From assembly GCA_050008575.1 (NCBI GenBank), contig JBEKMJ010000036.1, forward strand, positions 10,541-74,540: a DNA stretch of 64,000 nt, given 5' to 3'. Below, piece after piece: positions 54,859 to 62,609 of this stretch. A program made the translations under genes and the position numbers. Each line of letters opens with the position of its first letter. Position 1 is the first letter of the stretch. The DNA comes from Bog-159 sp050008575 (GTDB lineage Bacteria; Acidobacteriota; Terriglobia; Bryobacterales; Bryobacteraceae). Below the pieces are notes generated by a model. It searched no databases and was not told the origin of the DNA. It saw only the letters and a list, made by a program, of their open reading frames with translations.

Positions 54859-56736
54859 ATGACCGGAACGGCCGTGGCCCCGAAATTCGCAACCTGGAGC
54901 GCTCCGGGGATCTCCTTCCGGATCGAGTATTCGAGCGCGGTCGTCGACGAGATCCGGCAGACCGCGGTGGAGGGGTACCATCGCGTGCCGCACGGCGGCG
55001 TGGAGACCGGCGGCATCCTGTTTGGCACCCATCTAAAGAGCGCGGTGCGCATCAAGGCTTGGCGGCCGATTGCTTGCGAATACGCCAAGGGCCCGTCTTT
55101 CCTGCTTTCCGAGAAGGATGAGGCCGCCCTCACGGAGGCGCTGAAGTCGCGCCGCGGCGACGCGGAATTGGCCCGGCTGGAACCGGTCGGTTGGTACCGC
55201 GCTCACACGCGCAGCGAAATCCTGCTTTCGGATGCGGACCTGGCTTTCTTCAACCGCTTCTTTCCGCAACCCTGGCAGGTGGGCCTGATTGTCCGTCCCG
55301 CCAGCTTCGCGGCCACCCGCGCGGGGTTCTTTTTCCGCGAGGCGGACGGCAGCATTCGCACCCAAAGCAGTTACCGCGAATTCCCGCTGGCGCCCTTGGT
55401 AGTTCCACCCGCGGACATCACGGCGACTCCGGAAGCGCCGCCCGCTGCGGCCGCGCCGGAACCACCGCCTGCCGCAGCCGTGCCTGAAGCCCCGCCGGTC
55501 GTGGTGCCTGCGGCGCAAGCTGTCACGAAAGCCGCGGCCGAAGCCGCGCCCGAAGCTACGCCTGCACCGCCTCGGCCCGAACCGCGTCCGGCGTTGGAGT
55601 TCAAACCCTACCCGCCTGCCCGCAGCGCCATCGAATGGCAGAACCCGCGGCCGAACGCGCGGCGAAAATGGTACGCCACGGGCTTGGCCGTACTGGCGGC
55701 CGCGATCCTGGGATTCTGGCTGCTGAAGCCTTCCCACCAGGGCTTGGCGCTGACTGCCACGGATGTCAACGGCCAACTGCGAATCGCCTGGGATCGCACC
55801 GCGCGGCCGATTAGCCTTGCCAGATTCGGATCCATCGAAATCGACGACCATGGCGTCCGTACCCAAGTGGACCTGACGGCGGCGGATCTTCGCTCCGGCA
55901 GCGTCTTTTATGAGAGACAATCCGGTGACGTATCGGTCCGGCTGATGGTGGATGCGCCAGGGCGTCCGCCCGTCGCGGAGACCGCTCGTTTCCTGAAAGC
56001 TGGCGAGAAAGCCTTGCCGCCCGTGCCACGAGTGAACGCCACGGCACGGAATCCGGAACCGGCGAGCCAGGCGGAAGCCAAGCCGGGGCCTATCGAGACG
56101 CCGCCTCAGGAAGCGCCGCCTCTATCCCTGCAGACTCCGGTTCCGATTCCCCCGTCTCCCGCTCCGGTCGAACCCGCACGGCGCGTGATTACTTTCCAGG
56201 CCCCTAAGGATGCCCCCCGGCGGGCGTCCACCGATATTCCGGCCATCGCGCCGCCGAAGATCGAGAATCTGCCGGCAGCTCCGCCAAACGGCCTGACTTC
56301 CGTTCTAGGATCCTCCCCGGTTCCGTCGGCCGCGCCCGCCGCGCCGCGTCCGGCAACCGCAGCTTCGGGAAGAATCATCTGGACCGGTAAGCTCGCGAAA
56401 AACGGCCGCCTCGTGGTCGAACGCAATCAGGCCTCGTCCGGCGCTGTCAGCGGCGCCCTGCCCGCGGCGGCGGCCCACGTCAACGCTTATCCCGGAGATC
56501 TGACCGCGGGCGGCATTACACTCTTCACGGCGGACCAAAAGTACTCCCAACCGGTTACCGAGAAGGCCGGCGCGGACAACGGCTGGAACCCCACTACCTA
56601 TACTTGGGACCCCAAACGCGCCGCCGGGATTCAGGTGGTGGAGCAACCCAGCCCGCAGAACGGCTATAAGCTGGTGCTGCATAGCGAAATACCGAAGCTG
56701 TCGGTGGTGGTGCTGGAGTGGCGCGCTGCGCCATGA
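54859..56736 (+). CDS. JAMM/MPN-like domain fused to a transmembrane Pro-rich protein
   Basis: A 625-residue protein. The first 170 residues look like a JAB/MPN fold: Glu49 in VETGGILFGTH, then GWYRAHTRSEILLSDADL. This fits the JAMM pattern HxH-x7-SxxD with His116, Ser124 and Asp127 in register, but the first His is Arg114, so one zinc ligand is missing. A 90-residue Pro/Ala/Glu linker leads to one membrane helix (about 272-291), after which a beta domain, another Pro-rich linker and a C-terminal domain (about 505-625) would be periplasmic. JAMM domains cleave isopeptide-like bonds or bind partners. It is divergent from the He_PIG pair and overlaps the PhyH gene by four bases. Confidence 0.65.
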   Translation: MTGTAVAPKFATWSAPGISFRIEYSSAVVDEIRQTAVEGYHRVPHGGVETGGILFGTHLKSAVRIKAWRPIACEYAKGPSFLLSEKDEAALTEALKSRRGDAELARLEPVGWYRAHTRSEILLSDADLAFFNRFFPQPWQVGLIVRPASFAATRAGFFFREADGSIRTQSSYREFPLAPLVVPPADITATPEAPPAAAAPEPPPAAAVPEAPPVVVPAAQAVTKAAAEAAPEATPAPPRPEPRPALEFKPYPPARSAIEWQNPRPNARRKWYATGLAVLAAAILGFWLLKPSHQGLALTATDVNGQLRIAWDRTARPISLARFGSIEIDDHGVRTQVDLTAADLRSGSVFYERQSGDVSVRLMVDAPGRPPVAETARFLKAGEKALPPVPRVNATARNPEPASQAEAKPGPIETPPQEAPPLSLQTPVPIPPSPAPVEPARRVITFQAPKDAPRRASTDIPAIAPPKIENLPAAPPNGLTSVLGSSPVPSAAPAAPRPATAASGRIIWTGKLAKNGRLVVERNQASSGAVSGALPAAAAHVNAYPGDLTAGGITLFTADQKYSQPVTEKAGADNGWNPTTYTWDPKRAAGIQVVEQPSPQNGYKLVLHSEIPKLSVVVLEWRAAP

Positions 56737-57509
56737 GCTGCCGTGGGGCGCACGCACCGGCGAAAGACGATTTGTTAACGGCAGAAGACAAAATTTCGGA
56801 ACTCCAAACCGAGGGTTTTTGCGTTCTCAAACGCCATTTCTCCAAATCCGCGATTCAAGATTGCCGGGAGGCGTTTTGGCCGATTCTCCTCGACTACTTA
56901 GGGAAAAATCGGGACCAGCCTAACCGCGGTGAGCATCGCCACTTTCTGCCGATGCCTTTTGATCCACCCTGCTTTGCCCCTGAATTCTTCTTCGACACGG
57001 ACGTTCTCAGCCTGCTCCGCCGTGCCATGGACGACCGGATCGTAGCCGATCAATGGGGTTGCGATGCGCCGCTGAAAGGGTCGAAGCGTCAGGAATTCCA
57101 CGTGGATTACCGGCGGCCCTTATTTTGCGAAACGCCGGACATGCCGTTGCCCGCCTACATGCTGGTGGTCAACTTCGGCCTGATCGGAATCGCGCCCGAG
57201 CACGGTCCGATCGAAATTGCACCCGGCACCCACAAGATGCCCCGCAGCCAGGCCCTACGGTGTGTTGCGGCAGGCTCAATTGAGGCGCGGCCGGTGACTC
57301 TGGATTTAGGCGATGTGCTTATCCGCCATCCGTGGGCTTTGCATCGCGGCACGCCTAATTTGACCGAGACGCCGCGCGCGCTCCTGACGATTCGTTACGT
57401 GCGCCGCTGGTATGCGGACGACAGCCGCGAGGTCAATTCACTTCCTCTGGCGGTGTGGCAATCGCTCACGGCGGAGCAACGGAGCATGATGCGCTTTCCC
57501 GTGGTCTGA
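56733..57509 (+). CDS. PhyH-type (phytanoyl-CoA dioxygenase) Fe(II)/2-oxoglutarate oxygenase
   Basis: A 258-residue oxygenase. EFHVDY supplies His123 and Asp125 of the iron triad; the distal His lies in HPWALHRGTPN, with the 2-oxoglutarate Arg in RALLTIRYVRR. GPIEIAPGTHKMPRS is a further family block. PhyH enzymes hydroxylate varied small molecules or side chains; the substrate is unknown. ATG 56733 overlaps the stop of the JAMM-like gene (ATGA), so the two are co-translated. That coupling is unusual for a PhyH gene. Confidence 0.88.
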   Translation: MSCRGAHAPAKDDLLTAEDKISELQTEGFCVLKRHFSKSAIQDCREAFWPILLDYLGKNRDQPNRGEHRHFLPMPFDPPCFAPEFFFDTDVLSLLRRAMDDRIVADQWGCDAPLKGSKRQEFHVDYRRPLFCETPDMPLPAYMLVVNFGLIGIAPEHGPIEIAPGTHKMPRSQALRCVAAGSIEARPVTLDLGDVLIRHPWALHRGTPNLTETPRALLTIRYVRRWYADDSREVNSLPLAVWQSLTAEQRSMMRFPVV

Positions 57510-57529
57510 AAGCCAGCCCCGCATCGCTA

Positions 57530-57535
57530 TATAAT
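57530..57535 (+). promoter_or_regulatory. -10 hexamer TATAAT upstream of the DUF1549 gene
   Basis: A perfect -10 consensus 21 bases before the ATG at 57557. No convincing -35 is seen at the right distance. The short leader has no strong ribosome site. Confidence 0.4.
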
Positions 57536-57556
57536 TGTTGACCAGCACTCCATCGC

Positions 57557-59869
57557 ATGTATTTTCCCGGCAGCATCCGCGCGGCAGTCGTACTGGCATT
57601 GCCCACCCTGGCGCAGGCGGTGGACTTCGCCACCGAAGTGCATCCCATTCTTGCGGCGCGGTGCGCGCCCTGCCATAGCGGCGCGAAGCCCGCGGCAGGC
57701 TTGTCGCTGACCAACCGGGCGTCGGCGCTAGCGGCAATCGTGCCTGGCGACAGCGGCGCCAGCCTGCTGATCCAAAAAGTCACCGGGCAGCGCGGCGCAG
57801 TCATGCCGGCTTCGGGCGAGCCACTGACGGCGGCACAGACTGCCACTCTGCGCGCCTGGATCGACGCGGGCGCGGTTTGGCCGGAGACGGCTCCAATACC
57901 AACTGGCTGGGTCGCGCCCATCGCGCCGCGCCAGGTCGATCTGCCCGCGGGCGGCGAGCCCCATCCCGTCGATCGCTTCATCTCGGCATACTTCGCGCAG
58001 CATGCGATCGCCTTCCGCGCGCCGGCGGACGACGCGCGATTTGCCCGCCGCGTCTACTTCGACCTGTGGGGCCTGCCCGCCACGCCCGCGCAACTGGAAG
58101 CCTTCCTGCACGACCGCGACCCCGCCAAACGCGCGCGCCTGATCGATGCGCTGCTTGCCGATGCGCAGCCCTACGCGGAACACTGGATCAGTTGGTGGAA
58201 CGACCTGCTGCGCAACGACCCCGGCAGCAACTACGCCGGCGAGCGCAAGTCCATCACCACGTGGCTGCTCGGCGCGCTGCAACAGAACCTGCCTTACGAC
58301 AAAATGATCGCGGCGCTGGTGAACCCGGTGGCAAAGACCGACCCGGACGGTTTCCTGATCGGCGTGAACTGGCGCGGCGACATCAACGCCAGCCAGACGC
58401 CTTACATGCAGGCGGCCCAAAACACCGCGCAGATTTTTCTGGGGATCAATCTGAAGTGCGCCTCCTGTCACGACAGCTTCATCAACCGTTACAAACTGCG
58501 CGAGTCGTATGGCATGGCGGCGCTGTTCGCGCCCGCGAGCCGGCTGGAACTGGTGCGTTGCGACGTCAAGACCGGCACGTTCACGGGTCCGCAACTGCTC
58601 TATCCCGAACTGGGCGCAATGCCCGACGATGCGCCGCTCGCCGAACGCCACGCCGCCGCCGCGCGATTTTTCACAGACCCTAAGAACGGCCGCGTAGCCC
58701 GCGCCATCGTCAATCGCTACTGGCAAAAACTGTTTGGCCACGGGCTGGTGGAACCGGTGGACGAGATGGATGGCGAGCCCTGGAACGCCGATCTGCTCGA
58801 CTGGCTGGCATCCGATTTCACGGCGCACGGCAGCGATTTGAAACGCCTGCTGCGGCTGCTGCTGACGTCGCAGGCGTATCAATTGCCGGCGGCACTCACC
58901 GCCGAGCAGCCCGAAAAACCGTACGTGTTTCGCGGGCCGCGGGTGCGGCGGCTGTCCGCGGAAGAATTTGCCGATACCGTGTCGGCCATCACCGGGGAAT
59001 GGGGCCTGCTTGAGAAAAGCACCGACAAGGACAAGGCGGCCGCTCCGGCGCGCGACTGGCAGTTTAAGCCGTCGCAACTCGCGCTAGCGCTGGGCCGGCC
59101 CATACGCGATCAGGTCTTCACCACGCGCGACAATCGCCCGACCACCTTCCAGGCGCTGGAACTGGTGAACGGCGGCAGTCTGGAGAACAGCCTGCGGCGG
59201 GGCGCGCTGCGCTTGCTGGGTCAACTGCCGGCGGCGCCGGAGAACTTATTCGATAGCGGCAGGCTGGATCGAGGCGCGGTGGATTTCGACGTCGACATCT
59301 CCGGCCTGAAGCAACTGTGGCTGCTGGAGGAGAATGCCGGCTCTTACGATCCCGCGCGCACCGTGGCGGGCTGGGTCCGGGTGGAATTCTTCGGCCCCCA
59401 AGGCGTGAAAGATCTGGCCGATCTGGCGCCGGCCGGGTTCGCGCGCGAGCGGGTGACGGTCAAGCGGGAACCGATCGGGGAAGCCCTCATCATGCGGCCC
59501 GGCAGCCGCCTGGCGATTCCGATCGATGGCCCAGGCTACGTGCGAATACGCGGCCGCGTGGCCCTCGACGACCGTTCCACGACGGACGACATCGAAGGCG
59601 CCGTGCGCTTTTTCATCTTCGGCGCGGAGCCCGACCACGAGCGGCTGGTACACGTGTCCGGATCGCCTCCGGTGCCCGCGCCGCCGCCTCTGGCGAGCGT
59701 CGACGAGGCGGGCCAGCGGCTTTATTTGCAACTTTTCGGACGCACGCCGAACTCGCAGGAGGCGCGCATCGTAAGGAACTATTTTACGGGCGGCAAACTG
59801 GCGCCGGCGTCTTTGGAGGATCTTCTATGGAGTTTATTGCTGCATCCCGAGTTTCAATACTTGTATTAG
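57557..59869 (+). CDS. DUF1549/DUF1553 cytochrome-domain protein (PSCyt1-type)
   Basis: A 770-residue exported protein. A signal peptide is followed by a planctomycete-type cytochrome c domain with CAPCH (36-40), then DUF1549 (about 130-330) holding CASCHDSFINRYKL, and DUF1553 at the C-terminus (RLYLQLFGRTPNSQEARIVRNYF). In most genomes such a protein is followed by a DUF1501 gene; here the next gene is a PQQ dehydrogenase instead. The role is probably redox coupled to polymer breakdown, but no reaction is proven. The gene overlaps its neighbour by 43 bases. Confidence 0.87.
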   Translation: MYFPGSIRAAVVLALPTLAQAVDFATEVHPILAARCAPCHSGAKPAAGLSLTNRASALAAIVPGDSGASLLIQKVTGQRGAVMPASGEPLTAAQTATLRAWIDAGAVWPETAPIPTGWVAPIAPRQVDLPAGGEPHPVDRFISAYFAQHAIAFRAPADDARFARRVYFDLWGLPATPAQLEAFLHDRDPAKRARLIDALLADAQPYAEHWISWWNDLLRNDPGSNYAGERKSITTWLLGALQQNLPYDKMIAALVNPVAKTDPDGFLIGVNWRGDINASQTPYMQAAQNTAQIFLGINLKCASCHDSFINRYKLRESYGMAALFAPASRLELVRCDVKTGTFTGPQLLYPELGAMPDDAPLAERHAAAARFFTDPKNGRVARAIVNRYWQKLFGHGLVEPVDEMDGEPWNADLLDWLASDFTAHGSDLKRLLRLLLTSQAYQLPAALTAEQPEKPYVFRGPRVRRLSAEEFADTVSAITGEWGLLEKSTDKDKAAAPARDWQFKPSQLALALGRPIRDQVFTTRDNRPTTFQALELVNGGSLENSLRRGALRLLGQLPAAPENLFDSGRLDRGAVDFDVDISGLKQLWLLEENAGSYDPARTVAGWVRVEFFGPQGVKDLADLAPAGFARERVTVKREPIGEALIMRPGSRLAIPIDGPGYVRIRGRVALDDRSTTDDIEGAVRFFIFGAEPDHERLVHVSGSPPVPAPPPLASVDEAGQRLYLQLFGRTPNSQEARIVRNYFTGGKLAPASLEDLLWSLLLHPEFQYLY

Positions 59870-61638
59870 CGAGCTGCGCGGCGGCCATGGCGCAAAATGC
59901 CGATGCCGGGGCCGCGGTATATCAAAAGCATTGCGGACAATGCCACGATAAGGGAGTGGGGCGCGCCCCGCAGCTCCTCACCTTGAGCCTGTCGACGCCC
60001 GAGCAGGTCCTAGCCGCGCTGACCACCGGCAAGATGGCGGAACAGGGGAAGTCGCTCACGTCCGCGGAGTCTCGTTCCGTAGCCATGTTCGTCACGGGAG
60101 GCAAGTCCTTCGGCGCCGACGCGGCGCTCGCGCAAGGGGCGTGCGCCGAGCCCGCACCGGCTTTCGAGAAGCCGTTCGCCGGCCCTTATTGGAACGGCTG
60201 GGGCGTGGACACCAACAATCGCCGCATGCAACCGGCGGCTATGGCGGGCCTGCGCGCGGACCAGGTTCCCCAACTGAAACTGAAATGGGCATTTGGCTTC
60301 CCCGGCGCTGCCAAGGCAAACGCGCAACCGACGGTGGTGGGGGGACGCATCTTCACCGGCAGCGACACGGGCAAAGTCTATGCGCTCGACGCCGCCACCG
60401 GCTGCATCTACTGGACTTTTAAAGCCGATCGGCCGGTGCGCAGCGCCATCAGCATCGGGCCGGTGGGCGCCAAGTGGGTGGCATATTTCGGCGACCAGCA
60501 CGCGCAAGCGTATGCGCTGGATGCCGCCACCGGCGCGCTGTTGTGGAAAGTGCACGTGGACGAGCATCCCGCCGCGATGATTACGGGTGCTCCGGCGCTA
60601 TTCGAGGGGCGGCTGTATGTGCCGACTTCCTCCTACGAGGAAGTCACCGGCCCCGGACCGAAATACGAATGCTGCAAATTTCGCGGCGCGGTGACGGCGC
60701 TGGATGCGGCCACGGGCAAACAGATCTGGAAGAGCTACACCATCGCGGAAGAGCCCCATCCTACGCGCAAAAGCAAGCAGGGCACGCAGCTTTGGGGACC
60801 GTCGGGCGCGGGCGTCTGGTCTTCGCCCACCATCGATCCGAAGAAACACGCCGTCTATGTGGTCACCGGCGACGCATATTCGGATCCGCCCGCGCGCACC
60901 AGCGACTCGTTCCTAGCCTTCGATATGGACACAGGGAAGGTGCTTTGGTCCCGGCAGATGACCGCGGGGGATGCTTATATCATCGGCTGTCCGGCCGGCG
61001 ATAATTGCCCCGAAACCACAGGTCCGGACTTCGATTTCGGCAGCTCGCCGAACCTGGTGGACCTGCCGAATGGCAAGCGCGCGCTGGTGTCCGGGCAGAA
61101 ATCCGGCATGGTACATGCGCTCGATCCCGATCAGCAAGGCGAGGTGTTGTGGAGCGTGCGCGTGGGCCACGGAGGCCCGCTCGGCGGAGTGCAATGGGGT
61201 AACGCGTCGGATGGCCAGAATGTCTATGCGGCGGTCTCGGACCACTTCGCTACACCGAATCTGAAGGAGGCTGGCGGGATGTTCGCGCTGAAACTGGCGA
61301 CCGGAGAGCGGGTTTGGTCCACACCCGCGCCGGCGTGCGATAAGCCCAACTGCAGTCCGGCGCAATCGGCGGCCGTGACGCTGATTCCGGGAGTGGCCTT
61401 CTCGGGATCGCTCGACGGCCACCTGCGCGCCTATGCGACCGGCGATGGGCGGATCGTTTGGGACGTGGACACCGTTGTGGACTATCAATCGGTGAACGGA
61501 GTGAAGGCCAAGGGCGGCTCTCTGGATGGGCCTGGCCCGGTGGTCGTGGGCGGGATATTGTACGTGAACTCCGGTTATGGTCAGTTCGGGGAGACCCCGG
61601 GGAATGTGTTGCTGGCTTTTTCAGTGGATGGGAAGTGA
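59827..61638 (+). CDS. PQQ-dependent quinohaemoprotein dehydrogenase
   Basis: A 603-residue exported enzyme. A signal peptide is followed by a small cytochrome c domain at the N-terminus (CGQCH, 36-40) and an eight-blade PQQ propeller with W-motifs such as ALDAATGCIYWTFKA, ALDAATGALLWKVHV and AFDMDTGKVLWSRQM. The vicinal Cys pair in YECCKFRG is the PQQ-stacking disulfide of this family. An N-terminal cytochrome resembles polyvinyl-alcohol dehydrogenase and sorbose/gluconate-type enzymes; the substrate is a sugar or alcohol that cannot be named. ATG 59827 has GGAGG at 59815-59819. It overlaps the upstream cytochrome gene and is overlapped by the next gene (TGATG). Confidence 0.9.
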   Translation: MEFIAASRVSILVLASCAAAMAQNADAGAAVYQKHCGQCHDKGVGRAPQLLTLSLSTPEQVLAALTTGKMAEQGKSLTSAESRSVAMFVTGGKSFGADAALAQGACAEPAPAFEKPFAGPYWNGWGVDTNNRRMQPAAMAGLRADQVPQLKLKWAFGFPGAAKANAQPTVVGGRIFTGSDTGKVYALDAATGCIYWTFKADRPVRSAISIGPVGAKWVAYFGDQHAQAYALDAATGALLWKVHVDEHPAAMITGAPALFEGRLYVPTSSYEEVTGPGPKYECCKFRGAVTALDAATGKQIWKSYTIAEEPHPTRKSKQGTQLWGPSGAGVWSSPTIDPKKHAVYVVTGDAYSDPPARTSDSFLAFDMDTGKVLWSRQMTAGDAYIIGCPAGDNCPETTGPDFDFGSSPNLVDLPNGKRALVSGQKSGMVHALDPDQQGEVLWSVRVGHGGPLGGVQWGNASDGQNVYAAVSDHFATPNLKEAGGMFALKLATGERVWSTPAPACDKPNCSPAQSAAVTLIPGVAFSGSLDGHLRAYATGDGRIVWDVDTVVDYQSVNGVKAKGGSLDGPGPVVVGGILYVNSGYGQFGETPGNVLLAFSVDGK

Positions 61639-61994
61639 TGACCTTCGCGGACGTCGTCAAGCTTGCATCGTCGGTCGGGAAGGTCGAGGAGAGCACCTCG
61701 TACGGCACCCCGGCGCTCAAAGTCGATGGCAAGCTGGTGGTGCGTTTGCGTGAAGATGGCGATTCGCTCGTTGTAGGCACGACCTTCGAGGAGCGCCAGG
61801 AGATGATGGCTGCCGACCCGGAGACATACTATATCACCGACCATTATCTGAAATACCCGTGGGTGCTGGTTCGTCTGTCGCGGGTCGATCCCGATGCGAT
61901 GCGGGATCTGCTCGGCAGGGCCTGGCGATTGGCTTCGGCGAGCCAGCCGCGCACGAAGCGGAGATCCAGCCGCGGTAAAGATGGCCGGCAGTAA
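61638..61994 (+). CDS. MmcQ/YjbR family protein
   Basis: A 118-residue protein: FADVVKLASSVGKVEESTSYGTPALKVDGKLVVRLRED, TTFEERQEMMAADPETYYITDHYLKYPWVLVRLS, and a basic C-terminal tail (TKRRSSRGKDGR). This is the MmcQ/YjbR (CyaY-like fold) family, of unknown function but thought to bind DNA or small ligands. The start overlaps the previous stop by one base (TGATG), giving a three-gene unit with the two redox genes; such coupling is probably positional rather than functional. Confidence 0.85.
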   Translation: MTFADVVKLASSVGKVEESTSYGTPALKVDGKLVVRLREDGDSLVVGTTFEERQEMMAADPETYYITDHYLKYPWVLVRLSRVDPDAMRDLLGRAWRLASASQPRTKRRSSRGKDGRQ

Positions 61995-62119
61995 GATGAA
62001 GGATGTTCGCGAGGATGACGGAGGCCGATGGCCGGTGGAGCGGTTGTTCAGACGATTACCGAGCTTTACGAGCGGCGTTCGAGAATTGTGAAACGCCCGC
62101 TCGATGCAGGCTGCTCGTA

Positions 62120-62600
62120 TGCGGAATCGGCAAGCCCGGCGAGATCGCCCATGCGATTGTCTTTCTAGCCTCCGACGAAGCGCCCGGCGGGGATCTGGCT
62201 CTGAATGGACGCGGCCACCGACCGGAGATCGGCCTCGGACAAGCCGAGCTTGCCATAAAGCGGTGTCGATATCGGGCCGGGGCTGACGGCGTTCACGCGG
62301 ATTCGTCGATCACGATGGATGCCGGATTTGCGAAGATCGGCAACAGCGCCTGAACCAGGAAATACGGCCCCTTCACGTTGATCGCCAAAAAACCGGTCGA
62401 ACGCGGCCTTGTCCCATTGCTCGACGGGCTTGAGCTCGACGACGCCGGCGTTGACGAGCAGGATGTCGAGCGCGCCGAATTCGTGGCGAAGCGTCTCCGC
62501 GAGTGCGCTCTGTGCGGCTATATCGCTTGCATCCGCGGGCGGTTTCCAGACCGATGCCGCTGGTTCCGCCGTGCACGCTTCCCTTTGAGCCTCTCCAAGA
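62120..62600 (-). pseudogene. Short-chain dehydrogenase relic with internal inversion
   Basis: The minus strand from about 62590 encodes an SDR in broken frames: LERLKGKRA, then GGTSGIGLETAR (cofactor Gly-rich loop), LRHEFGALDILLVNAG, WDKAAFDR, then one frame off INVKGPYFLVQALLPIF, then after a gap RVNAVSPGPISTPLYGKLG and IPAGRF. The Ser-Tyr-Lys active-site segment is deleted. The expected C-terminal block then appears on the plus strand at about 62124-62183 (IGKPGEIAHAIVFLASDEAP), so the last segment is inverted. At least two frameshifts, one deletion and one inversion make it dead. No complete gene lies between 61995 and 62609. Confidence 0.75.
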
Positions 62601-62609
62601 TAATTTATC

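Noticed and set aside
57728..59077. A 449-codon minus-strand frame inside the DUF1549 gene
   Set aside because: Low-information Arg/His-rich shadow; the plus strand carries haem sites and family domains.
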